In this document: in pieces, positions 11,801-20,779 of the stretch
Layout of the letters: each line of letters starts with the position of its first letter
Position numbering within the stretch: position 1 is the first letter of the stretch
Source: Hofstenia miamia
Lineage: Eukaryota; Xenacoelomorpha; Acoela
Length of the DNA stretch: 64,000 nucleotides
Assembly (NCBI GenBank): GCA_004352715.1
Contig: SCFE01000053.1
Coordinates: 1,861,795 to 1,925,794, forward strand
Direction: 5' to 3'
Translations under genes and position numbers: made by a program
Notes under the pieces: generated by a model
Told to the model about the DNA's origin: nothing
Databases searched by the model: none
What the model saw: only the letters and a program-made list of their open reading frames with translations

Positions 11801-14168
11801 GCAGCAATTTTGCTAATGCACCCCTTCATGTATTTTTTCTCGCTGGGCCCCTGCCGGTAGGATCTCTCTGCTTGAGTATATTCTATTACATATCTTCTTT
11901 GGACAGTACCTATTACCAATATTTTTAATGAAAACATCCTTAATATAGTTTGCCATATCTAAAAACGTACAGTTACTCTAAATGTATTCTATTCTTTTTA
12001 CGAAATGGCGAAGTAGTTGTCCCTGAAAATGTGTTCGTTTTTATCCTTTAATGTTAACGGTTTTTGCCCAATTGGGATTTTTGTCAATTTGATACAATGG
12101 ATTTTCACGTGTTCATGTCAAATAATACACCAACCAAAAATTTCAGTCTCTTTAACACATACTTTCAATTTCAAACGTTCTGTTCAAAATAGGTCTACTC
12201 CCCAATTTTGGCCATAATTTCCATTGAATGATGCATTTTAGATATGGAATTTTAAAAAAATCTTACTCAATATTTTTGACAGCTTGTTAACAAATTTAGC
12301 AGAATCAGTATAATCTTAACATTTACCGCGCAAACAAAATTTAAAACTGTGGTTTTTTGAAAAACGTCCATTAAATTCTTAAAATGTTTTAGTTTGCTAA
12401 TTTTGAAAATTTGATTATTTATTTTATAGTAGTTTTTAGAAGAAGGTGTTTGGAAATTTAAGGCTTATAAAGTTTTTTTCTTGAAATGTGAAGATATTTG
12501 TGTAAGCAGGATGTTTAATGGCATTAGCGCTTTTTTGTGTACTCCTCAGCGAATGTAAACCAATTACATTTATTATTTTATTTTCATTAAAAAGTCATGC
12601 CGATAGGTTCCCTTTGAAAATCCTACACCCCTGGTAATAATACGTCATAGTAAAGAATAGAAATGCTTAAAATTTCCACAAGATGGTGTAGTAGTATGTT
12701 AATTTAATTTTATGTTTTTGCTAGAATTAATGTTCGCTTAGTAGTCAGTGATTTTTCTAAACAGCTGTTTAATACAAATATGTGATCATCAAAGAACTTT
12801 CTATTGTATTATTATATTTATTACCGATTTAGGTGCTAACATTTTATTGGATTCCACCTCTCAAATCGTTAAGTTGGGAGATTTCGGCACTGCCATTCGC
12901 CTCGAATCAGTGGAAACTATGAAAGACGAGTTTACTGGACAAATGCATGGAACCGTTGCATTTATGGCACCAGAAGTAAGATATATCAATATGATAATTA
13001 AAACGTTATAATTTTTTAAAATGCGCACTTAATATGGAAAATTTAAACAACAGGCCACACAAGATCAAATGCTTCAAGATTGCCAAAAAAATTTTAATAT
13101 GTTAACTTTCCCTAAAATATATCTTGAATAAATACATTAGAGCTATAGTTATTGTTGAGAATCATGTAATGAAAGCAGCTTTATAACAAGGCAGGGATGT
13201 TAAAATAATAATTTATTTTAGAAGAATTGCAATTTTGTTAATGAAATAATTCATTTGGAACATGGTATTATTGCTATTTTTTATTTTTCAATCATTGCAA
13301 TACTGTTTAAAGAAAATAATTGCACCAATTATTGCAAAAGCTTTGTTTTTGTTATGTGATGGATAGCAAAGAATATCAAGCATTCTTGCACTAACAAGCA
13401 TTCATTGTAAAATATTTAGTGTCATCAAAGCTTTTTAAAATGTAAAGCAAATTACCTGAGATGACAGAGATGGAGAAATTAGCCGAGATACGAAGCTTAT
13501 TGAAGTCTGCCTACCGTTTTCAATTAGATGTTAAAATATATATACATTTCTGATAAATTGTTTATCGTCATTCGTTCTATTTCTTTGTTTATCGTTAGTT
13601 CTAGGCATTTGAATTATTATCAATAATAGTTTAAAATTATTGTATTAATTGTTTTCCTCAAAATTTTGAATTAATCATTTATTTTCTAGTAAAATACTAT
13701 TGCAATACAGTATTTATCATCTCTGGTTTGATCGAAGCCATAGTTCTCAAGGAATTATTTGTTTTTGCATACCGCTTTAATGTCTACAATATATAATAAA
13801 TTGAATTTTAATTTTCAGAAAAGGTTAAAATGTGAAATTAAATTAGGTAATTCGGCAAGAACATTATGGAAGAAGATGCGATATTTGGTCTCTTGGCTGT
13901 ATTATAATCGAAATGTCATCTGCAAAATTGCCATGGAGTGAATGGGAGAAAACTAATAACAGCTCTTTAATGATGAAGGTTAGTGAGAAAAGCATTGATT
14001 CACGTCAAATGCATTTTTGTTTAGATTGCATTGGCTAAGGAACCACCTGCATTTCCAAGCTCACTCAGTTTTGGTGCACGCGATGTTGCACTCCGTTGTC
14101 TGGAGTTAAAGCCAGAAGATAGACCTTCTGCACGTAGTCTTTTCATGCACTCTTACCTAACAACCTAG
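1573..14168 (+). CDS. MAP3K1: MAP3K1 (MEKK1)-like protein kinase, C-terminal 12 exons
   Basis: Exons: 1573-1694, 2309-2375, 4647-4743, 4827-5010, 5408-5669, 6008-6182, 6312-6575, 7452-7577, 7921-8215, 12833-12975, 13847-13978, 14025-14168 (stop TAG 14166-14168). All junctions are GT-AG and the splice phases chain without a break, giving about 669 codons. In order the product has a RING finger (residues about 9-57), a TOG/HEAT-like helical region (about 85-245), a short variable linker with a UIM-like motif, and a kinase domain (about 395-669). That order is characteristic of MAP3K1, a cytoplasmic kinase and ubiquitin ligase upstream of JNK and ERK pathways. The first exon starts mid-codon, so the N-terminus, including any SWIM zinc finger, is not seen here. 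The 4/5 junction and the exon 6 donor (6159 is an alternative, also in phase 0) are the least certain points. The linker before the kinase is much shorter than in vertebrates. Confidence 0.92.
2801..2855. repeat. (ATT)n microsatellite
   Basis: An uninterrupted ATT run of about 55 bp in the intron between the RING exon and the next exon. The remaining intron sequence up to the mariner shows nothing else recognisable. Confidence 0.95.
3221..4547 (-). mobile_element. Full-length mariner transposon in a MAP3K1 intron
   Basis: A 1327-bp element flanked by the TA dinucleotides 3219-3220 and 4548-4549. The terminal 30 bp are inverted repeats with one mismatch (3221-3250 against 4518-4547), and both begin CGAGGG. 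It carries one uninterrupted transposase gene on the minus strand. Intact ends plus an open frame suggest recent arrival and possible activity. It is antisense to the host gene and lies in the intron between exons 2 and 3, which pair in phase across it. Confidence 0.95.
3317..4390 (-). CDS. Mariner transposase, DD34D, apparently intact (357 aa)
   Basis: This enzyme would bind the terminal repeats and cut and paste the element at TA. The N-terminal third holds two helix-turn-helix regions: residues about 15-60 (ending VTRWFQRFRDG) and about 75-120 (with GISHGSVYKIL). The mariner hallmark WVPHRL is at 129-134. The catalytic triad is visible: D168 in AIDETW, D260 in LILHDNARCH and D295 in YSPDLSPPDFHLF. 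There are 34 residues between the last two acids, which is the DD34D signature. The length is slightly above the usual 340-350 residues. The start at 4390 is the first Met; a second Met at residue 10 is an alternative. I see no stop or frameshift. Confidence 0.93.
   Translation of the reverse strand: MFAGHNQSKMFSRQEQHAYVKIEFMRNKRQLEIHAALVEACKEEAVDRSTVTRWFQRFRDGDMSIEDKERSGRPVSVTDQEHEERVQELLEEDRRITCDEIATEIGISHGSVYKILTDNLGKRKVTARWVPHRLKDEEKLSRYRISMQLRQRYRREGESFLRRIVAIDETWIRSYEPELKRQSSEWRHPDSPRPQKYRREQSKVKQMMIFAYDYIGIILADAVPVGQTVNKEYYADFISKKLRNALRRKRPNLQPLILHDNARCHTAQTVVETLDNLNWEVLPHPAYSPDLSPPDFHLFPKLKEPMRGKRYSTLDELSAAVKTRIRAMNTEGTEDIFKLTQRWESVIRNGGDYIEGL
4647..5669 (+). CDS. MAP3K1: MAP3K1-like exons 3-5: TOG/HEAT-like region
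   Basis: Exon 3 (4647-4743) completes a serine codon from exon 2 and gives an acidic linker (ESRCETPDSCEDIETG). Exon 4 (from 4827) contains VLSNNRNLRDIALN, equivalent to the first helical repeat after the RING in MAP3K1, where a TOG-like domain binds tubulin. Exon 5 ends at 5669 with the phase required by exon 6. I prefer donor 5011 and acceptor 5406-5407 for the 4/5 join because the phases fit and yield HLLVENVLSCE. A donor at 5007, or an acceptor at 5392-5393, is possible but does not match in phase. The region is alpha-helical and leucine-rich. Confidence 0.8.
6008..6575 (+). CDS. MAP3K1: MAP3K1-like exons 6-7: linker with UIM-like motif
   Basis: Exon 6 (6008-6182) continues the helical region and ends in a basic stretch. 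Exon 7 (6312-6575) is a polar, probably disordered linker. At 6474-6518 it encodes KDEEDAAFAEALSAS less its first lysine, which fits the ubiquitin-interacting consensus: an acidic cluster, then Ala, three residues, Ser. It is followed by PLIPELKEDIVV, which corresponds to the segment just before the kinase domain in other MAP3K1 proteins. The linker between TOG and kinase is about 100-150 residues, far shorter than in vertebrates. Confidence 0.85.
7452..14168 (+). CDS. MAP3K1: MAP3K1-like exons 8-12: kinase domain
   Basis: Five exons encode a full protein kinase of the MAP3K/STE11 type, which phosphorylates MAP2Ks. Visible elements are the glycine loop VGSGAYSTCF, the ATP lysine in VMVVKQ, the helix-C glutamate in LLEEIKFM, the catalytic loop HRDLKGAN, DFGT, the activation segment ending GTVAFMAPE, DIWSLGCIIIEM in the F helix and LKPEDRPSAR near the end. 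All key catalytic residues are present, so activity is likely. The codon for the glycine after HRDLK is split by a 4.6-kb intron, most of which is a hAT-like insertion. The stop lies seven codons after the last conserved helix (SLFMHS), a normal end for the family. Confidence 0.95.
8312..11853. mobile_element. hAT-like element, 3.5 kb, inside the kinase intron
   Basis: The ends are perfect 12-bp inverted repeats, CAGGGGCCCAGC at 8312-8323 and its complement at 11842-11853. The flanking octamers are CCAGTAGG (8304-8311) and CCGGTAGG (11854-11861), 7 of 8 identical, as expected for an aged hAT target duplication. The interior is AT-rich with no transposase frame I can read. Segments near 8690 and 10150-10240 share a TGGAAAT-rich repetitive composition. 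Removing it leaves an intron of about 1.07 kb, in line with the other introns of the gene. An alternative is two unrelated fragments, but matching ends plus matching flanks argue against that. Confidence 0.6.
9063..9607. mobile_element. 545-bp TIR element (MITE) nested in the hAT-like element
   Basis: The ends are inverted repeats: CGCTAGTGTTCTG at the left, and TGCTAGTGTTCTG at the right on the complement. Further in there is a second matching block (ACAGTAGCCGTGT against ACTGTAGCCGCGT). TA dinucleotides flank both ends (9061-9062, 9608-9609). No coding frame is seen. A Tc1/mariner-type MITE is likely because of the TA target, but the family is not identified. Confidence 0.5.
11862..12832. 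other. Remainder of the kinase intron
   Basis: AT-rich intron sequence with no recognised element. It ends in the acceptor before the exon that encodes ANILLD and DFG. Confidence 0.6.
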
Positions 14169-15790
14169 AGATGTAATAGTAAACATTTGCGGTGTCGTGC
14201 AATGAACAAGGTCCGGCGCATCTATCATCAAGTCATCTTGCATATGACCTTCACTCCCGACGCCGAGTGTTACTGTGGATGAATTCGTTTTAGTTACTAC
14301 ACCCTAAATAAGTTTGAGTTGAACTCTGCATATCAATTTCACTATTCCATTAGATTGAATTTTTGTTAACCTCGATTCCCAGGTTGTATATTTAACATCT
14401 AATCAGCATCAAGTTCTGTAGTTGTTGAGTTATTTCTTTGTTTCTTTACTAGTAATATATATCAAGTAGAAAATATGTCATTATTCTGAAAAATTCATAT
14501 ATGAGTTTCCTAGACTTCATTGTATTAGTAGTCAATCATGCTCACATAATGTCTCATAATAAATTGTTAATTAACTTGTAGAGGACATCAACTAAACTGA
14601 GCGTTTGTAGGCACTTCTATGTGCAACAAGTTTTCATCTTGTTTGTCTTATCTAATGTAATTAGGCATTGAAGAATTTCAGGTGTACTTTATTTTCGTTT
14701 TAATTGTCGCAAATTTGATATTTTTGTACTTTTATTAGTGTCTTTTAATTTTTTTTATGTTCACAAAGTTTTATCGAATTATCATTTGTTGCCTTTGCAG
14801 TTCAAATGTACATATCATTGTAAATATTTTACATTGCACCAAGTGCCATTTTTATGTAATTTTGTCTTTAAATAGATTTTTATTTTGTTTTTGTTAGTAA
14901 CTATTGTTGTAAAAATTAGTATTATGTGCAAATAATGTCGATTTAAACAATTTCATGAATTTATTCTGTAAAACTAGAAATTTAAATTTCTAAAAGATGC
15001 ACACCAACGTGAAGAGCTAGCTTAGGTTATTTTTAATCAATGTATTTGAGTTTATGGGTTTGAACTATACGATGGGAGATTAATTTAAATTTAAATTTTC
15101 TTTACATCCACAAAGTGCTACATTTCTTTAACACATCCGGACTTTATTATGATGTTAAAGTATTCATCCCTCTAAATTTACTGTCACTACTAAATCACAT
15201 AATTTTTACTTACTATGACCACTATCTCATGCTGCTTTAGCTCCAAAGGCGCTTAACACCGCTCTTCTTAGTTTGTACGAAAATTTGTCAAAATTCAGAA
15301 ACAATCACCAAGCATCTACACGAAGATTTAAGATATGAGATCATTTGACAGCTATAAAATAGAGAAATTCACGCATTCTTTATTTCAGTGATTTGCATTA
15401 TCCCAAAGCATGGATTTGTAGCAGAAACGTGGCATTAGATCCTAAGTAAAGCTGCTACTAGAGGAGATATTAAAAACTACAGACCTGAATTTAATTTCAC
15501 TCAAAAATGTACATGTAAATAGAAAACATATTTTAATTTTGAATTTTGTGTCTAAATTTCGGCATTTGATGAACTTGAAGAATGTCAACAGGATATTCAA
15601 TATGACGAGTTGCTTTGGAAAAATAATTTGCCTAGAAATGTGATGTTTAGAGTTTGCCTTGAAGCTGGACGCCTTGATCTGTAATTAGGTGTTCTTTATA
15701 TAGTACTATTCTCATGAAGGAATCTACTGCTGTTTGTGCTTTTACATTATGTAGGTGTACCATTTACAGTATTTGGTGAGACATGCGCAA
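14169..15790. other. 3' UTR and downstream sequence of the MAP3K1-like gene
   Basis: No coding signal is visible for 1.6 kb after the stop codon. A canonical AATAAA at 14558-14563, about 390 bp after the stop, is a candidate polyadenylation signal. Its use is an inference. The rest is AT-rich and unassigned. Confidence 0.4.
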
Positions 15791-15794
15791 ATAT

Positions 15795-16790
15795 CGGAAC
15801 ATCTCAATATATACAAACTACTATCAAATACTCATTTTGGATTTCGCAAACATTTTTCAACTAATGATGCATTCTTAAATGCTACAAAAAATGAGATTAT
15901 CACTGAATACAAGTAAATTCGTAGCTATTACCTGCTTAGCTCTTTTTAAAGTCGTCAATTATATTGATCATAGCATATTAATAAAAAAATTATCCAATAT
16001 GAGATTTTCCAGTAGTCACAAAAATTTGATAACTAGCTACTTGAAACATAGTCAAAGTAAAAAAAACAGAAACCAAGATTGAACACATTTTCAAAGTAAT
16101 ATATGAAATAACTTGCAACTGTGGTGCACAGTACATTGGAAAGACGTCAAGAAATTTACAATTAAGAATTAAAGAACACAAAATTCATTCGACCATCTCT
16201 GATCATTTAAAGAACTGTGATATGAAATTTACATATAAAATTTTATCCAAAGCAATTGATAATTTTCAACTAAGCATCATTGAATCAATTTATATAGAAT
16301 TAAAGGAACCAAGCTTAAACAAAAAAGATGAATATAAATACAAACTAAATTTACCGAAAATAATATATTAAAATGTAATTTGATGAATATTTTGTAAATT
16401 TTATAGTGGAAAACTTTTTGAAAATGCCGAAACATGTTAAATAAATGATGGGTTTCGTTTTTAAATTCATAGTCAAAGTAAATGATGTATTTTCTGATTG
16501 GCTACCTGTTAGCAAATGTTTCCCTCAGGAGACAATTCTAGGTCCCCCTCTTTTCAGTATATATATAAACGACATGCATCCCATAACTGATTGCAATTTT
16601 ATTCAATATGCCTATGATATTTGCATATTCAACAATAATAAATCAATGCATTTAGCAATTGAATCTATAGAGCATGATTGCAACAAATTGTCAACGTATT
16701 TCAAAATGTATGTTTTTCATAAATGAAAGTAAAACAGAATTTTGTATTTTGCACTCCACTACGTCTAATTAAGATATTTCAGCATTAACT
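15795..16790 (+). pseudogene. LINE reverse-transcriptase remnant, split by a Penelope fragment
   Basis: Decayed pieces of a non-LTR reverse transcriptase on the + strand. About 15800-16050 reads through the finger region (THFGFRKHFSTNDAF, then a decayed DLSKAFD-type block). After the inserted element, 16470-16740 continues with the palm (ETILGPPLFSIYINDM and IQYAYDICIF, a degenerate YADD box). Stops and frameshifts are frequent. The order of motifs matches CR1/Jockey-like LINEs. Confidence 0.75.
16062..16467 (+). mobile_element. Penelope-like element fragment with GIY-YIG endonuclease
   Basis: A 406-bp insertion between two identical 15-bp repeats (16047-16061 and 16468-16482) interrupts a LINE relic. 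It encodes the C-terminal end of a Penelope-type protein. From about 16100 the frame gives an ITCNC pair of cysteines, then GAQYIGKTSRNLQLRIKEHK, the GIY-YIG nuclease core with the catalytic Arg and His region, then ESIYIELKEPSLNKKD and a stop at about 16369. The 3' part ends in AAACATGTTAAATAAA, as such elements often do. It is 5'-truncated: the reverse transcriptase is absent. The endonuclease frame is open from the insertion to the stop. Confidence 0.85.
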
Positions 16791-16799
16791 CTGAATCTC

Positions 16800-17615
16800 A
16801 ATATTATTAGGGTTCCAACTGTAGACAATTTTAAGTTTTAGAAGTGGATTTTCACTCGACGCTAAATTTTGAATCTGACAATGGTTCGAAAATTGACTAT
16901 AGGTATAAGAATTATGTCAATGATAATAATGCAATTTCCAGCATGCTATGTAATGCAAATATATTATTTAATGCAAAAGGTAAAATTAATGAATCTTTTT
17001 CAGATTGGGTATGTACTAAAAATGGGGTTCCGCATAGTACTATTTTGTGTTCCTTATTTAATATTTACATAAATGATTTGTCCTAGCAAGTACCATGTTA
17101 CGTCAACAAATATGGAGATGACACAATATAATATATTTCTAATAAATTTCGTGAAAAAGCACTTCAAACTCTCGAAACAAACTGAGTTTCTCTTGCTAAA
17201 TATTTTTCTTCTATAAAACTAAGAGTAAATCCACTAAAAACTTAATTTCAACGGCATTCAAATAAAACAGGTTTAAGTCTTTTAAGTACCTCGGAATAAT
17301 TTTTGAAATAATTCTAAATTTTGAAGAGCAACTAAATTGTTATTAGAAAAATGGCCATATCGATTAAAGCAATTAACTTAATTTCTCAAAAACGTCCAAC
17401 TAAAGCAAAAATTCAATTAATATATGCTCTAATATTAAGTCATTTTAACTATGCCAATGTACTCTACACAGATATAAACCAACAATTTCTCAGGAAATTC
17501 CAAGTTCAACTAAATTGGGCTATCAAAGTAGCAGTAAATAATCATAGCTTTAATAAGAATAATGAATATGGAAAATTTTTTCAATTATTTCGATATCCGC
17601 AATGTTCCTAATTGT
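16800..17615 (+). pseudogene. Second LINE reverse-transcriptase remnant
   Basis: A further copy in the same orientation. About 16900-17130 holds the palm (ESFSDWVCTKNGVP, NIYINDLS, KYGDDTI, a modified YADD). From 17351 to 17611 comes the thumb and C-terminal region, with SHFNYANVLYTDI resembling the conserved block late in LINE ORF2. Because the palm appears twice within 600 bp, this is a separate copy from the preceding remnant, not its continuation. Confidence 0.7.
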
Positions 17616-17619
17616 TATT

Positions 17620-19480
17620 TTTATCTGATAAAGATTATCTAATCTTATTTTATCTAATGGCTGCAGCCAGTGTCATCTTTTCGTTAGTTATTTTATATTA
17701 AGATAAAATAAGAACTTTTATTATAATTTATAATAAAAAATATAACTCAAATGAATCTTTATTCAAATCGCAAGTTTCTGTGGGGAATACGTTGACTGAT
17801 GCTCCACCAGTCGCATGTCTGCTGCGTAATTATTTTTCTGCATAGTTGGTTCAAACGGGCATGACAGAACATAAAGGATATTGGCGTTTTCAATTTGATT
17901 TTGGCATTTAGCAATGATTTTTTCGAAGTTTATACACTACCCTGGAAAGTGTTCCTTGTTGTTCTAAAAACAGAGCTGACATTTATTTATTGCAACTTCG
18001 ATTGTTTATCAGAGACGCTTAATGGCAAATGTTTCGTGTATTGTTATATTCATATATTAGATATACAAATGGCCATTTTCATGAAATTTCTTCGCTATAT
18101 CCATTTTGTAGTGGTAATGGTAGGCAATTTTTGTTAAGTGATTTTCATATAGTACGCTTCTTTCCGTTATGTGCCATTCGTGATTCTTGTAGTAATGCAT
18201 GGCCGTGTTATTTATTTATAAGGAAAGACGTTTTTTATCTTTCGCAGATCTTCTTAAAAGGCACATCTTTGTGTTGAAGTGTTGCTATTCTTTCTTTTGC
18301 AATTTCTAAGTTTGAGTAGATAGAAATAGAGAATAGGTTTTCCGTTTTTTTTCTACTTTATATCTGTGAGTTGTGTGTCTTGCGTGGTAGATATGAAGTT
18401 AATCTTTTCATCTGTTTTGTTTTCCCGTTGATGTGTCGTTTTCCCTTTGTATTTGCAATCTTTAATGAAGTTGAAGTAGGTTAGGTACTTAACTGATCTT
18501 GATCAATTTGGAGGAGCATTGCTTAAGCCAGCAGAGGTTACTGCTGTCTGTTTTGATTTTGAAACTTTTTTTATTAATAAGAAAATGTCAAAATTGAAAT
18601 TTCAAATTTTGTTGCGCCATAGTTCTATTCTAATGTACGGAATTTGTGCTTGAAAACTGTATTGGTGTCTTTTCGTCATCTTGGACTTGGCTGGGTGTAG
18701 CGTAATCGCTGGTGTCGCAATCAACGATTGATTCGTCGCGAGTGGTCTCTCATTCAGTTAGCTCTTCTCTGATATGATGTTCCCGCAGATGTTAAATGAA
18801 AAAGGGCGCGTAGTCCATGAAAAAATTTCAAAGTGGAAAATGATTCTCGTACGTGCTCAACTCATGCAAAGTTACTAGCTCCATTCAGTAATCTTGAAAG
18901 GGAAAAAATTTTTATTCTCCATAGCATTTTAGAAAATCTATCTGCAGTCACTAACAGCATCATACTCACAACAAAGTTCTCTACCACTGTTAGTCATCCA
19001 TTTTCTCCTCAGTGAAATGGAAAGTTTTTTTAAACAAAACTTCCAATCAAAAATTACACATGCGATTGGTAGTTATATGCTGCGGATTTGCTGCTGCAGT
19101 ATTATAAAGCATCACTTTGTGCTTATTCCAGCGCTGTTATTGATGATCTTAAAAGATTTTAAATAATTACAAGCCTTCCAATAAAGTAGAAAATGCCAGA
19201 GATCGTTCCTTTTCTCAACAATAAGTTCATAACAAGAGAATTAAGTGCCCTTACTAGTAAAAAATATACAACCTTCAAACTTTGCAAAAAATTTTGTTTA
19301 GGCAATCCAGTTACCCGGAGATTATTAGCACAGAAAGAAATGCTTGCGCGCGATCAAAGAACACTTCTCTAAATAACCATGGTAAGATTTTTTAACATAA
19401 AGGCTATTATAAATTTTTGGTAGTATCATCAAAAAATGGCCAATGAATAATGCTAGTAAGTAAAAGGCAATCATTTTCCT
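17620..19480. other. Unassigned AT-rich stretch
   Basis: I see no convincing exon or transposon motif here. Short open frames (for example 17895-18137, 18029-18277 and 18833-19015) have no recognisable features. Confidence 0.4.
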
Positions 19481-19484
19481 ATAC

Positions 19485-20217
19485 AATATAATTTAAACGT
19501 TTTTCACAATTGCTATGCTGTTAATTAAGGAGGGTCTTAAAAGTAATCCAGGGTCTAATTTTTCTGATAAGTGCTCTTTTGATAGGTACAAACATTTATT
19601 GAAAATCCACGATGATTCCCTAAAATACATACATATAAATTTTCAAAATTTATCAAGCAAATTTCCTATTTACAAAAACTTTGTAAATTCAATAGGGACA
19701 AATTCAATTTCTGAAACATGGATAACTGATGGGGAAATTCAGACCCTTAGCCACCATTATCAATTAAGGGTGGTCAGTAGTAAAGAAAAGCAGGGGAATA
19801 TATATGCAGCTTTCTCAAAATGATCAATTTTCAATAACTTTTTACACTTTTCTATTGATTTTGATATGAAAAAAGTTGTTTTTTCGAAATTCTGGATTTG
19901 GCAGCAAGGCAGTAAAAAAACTACAGCCATACCCGTATAAATAATTATTCAATTATACCCCCATTTTAACTATGTGCCAATATGTTTTCGAGCAATTTTT
20001 TGCGTTTTTTAGAAAACCTCTAGAGGTCTTAATAAAAATATCAAGAATGAATAAAGTTAATCACAATTTGGTTAAAGAGAGAATTAAATCTTTAAATATT
20101 GTGAATCAATGTCTGTTTCACATCAGGTCGACAGGTACAGGTCTCATTAAAAATTTTAGTATTACATTAAAGAAAAAAGAAAATATTTTTCCAAAATTAT
20201 TTTCCTTAAAATGTTAA
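19485..20217 (+). pseudogene. LINE ORF2 N-terminal endonuclease remnant
   Basis: At 19515-19823 the frame reads GLKSNPGSN, a decayed form of the 2A-like motif found at the start of CR1/L2 ORF2. It then reads YIHINFQNLSSKF and ISETWI, corresponding to the first Asn block and the catalytic Glu of an APE endonuclease. The rest of the nuclease is lost. A further open frame at 19972-20217 is not recognised. The sequence runs to an N-gap at 20331. Confidence 0.6.
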
Positions 20218-20330
20218 AGTAGTTCGATTGGATGTTGTATTTACAGATATGTCTTGTTCATACATAATCAACGCATAGAATTTAAATGGATCTGCAGGAG
20301 CACCTTGTAAAGTATATCGAAATCTAATTT

Positions 20331-20743
20331 NNNNNNNNNNNNNNNNNNNNNNNNNNNNNNNNNNNNNNNNNNNNNNNNNNNNNNNNNNNNNNNNNNNNNN
20401 NNNNNNNNNNNNNNNNNNNNNNNNNNNNNNNNNNNNNNNNNNNNNNNNNNNNNNNNNNNNNNNNNNNNNNNNNNNNNNNNNNNNNNNNNNNNNNNNNNNN
20501 NNNNNNNNNNNNNNNNNNNNNNNNNNNNNNNNNNNNNNNNNNNNNNNNNNNNNNNNNNNNNNNNNNNNNNNNNNNNNNNNNNNNNNNNNNNNNNNNNNNN
20601 NNNNNNNNNNNNNNNNNNNNNNNNNNNNNNNNNNNNNNNNNNNNNNNNNNNNNNNNNNNNNNNNNNNNNNNNNNNNNNNNNNNNNNNNNNNNNNNNNNNN
20701 NNNNNNNNNNNNNNNNNNNNNNNNNNNNNNNNNNNNNNNNNNN
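20331..20743. other. Assembly gap (413 N)
   Basis: A run of N. Flanking sequence differs on the two sides: a plus-strand LINE remnant on the left and the 3' part of a minus-strand LINE on the right. Confidence 1.
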
Positions 20744-20779
20744 TTTTAACCTTTGTATAGTACAAAAAATATAAAAATA

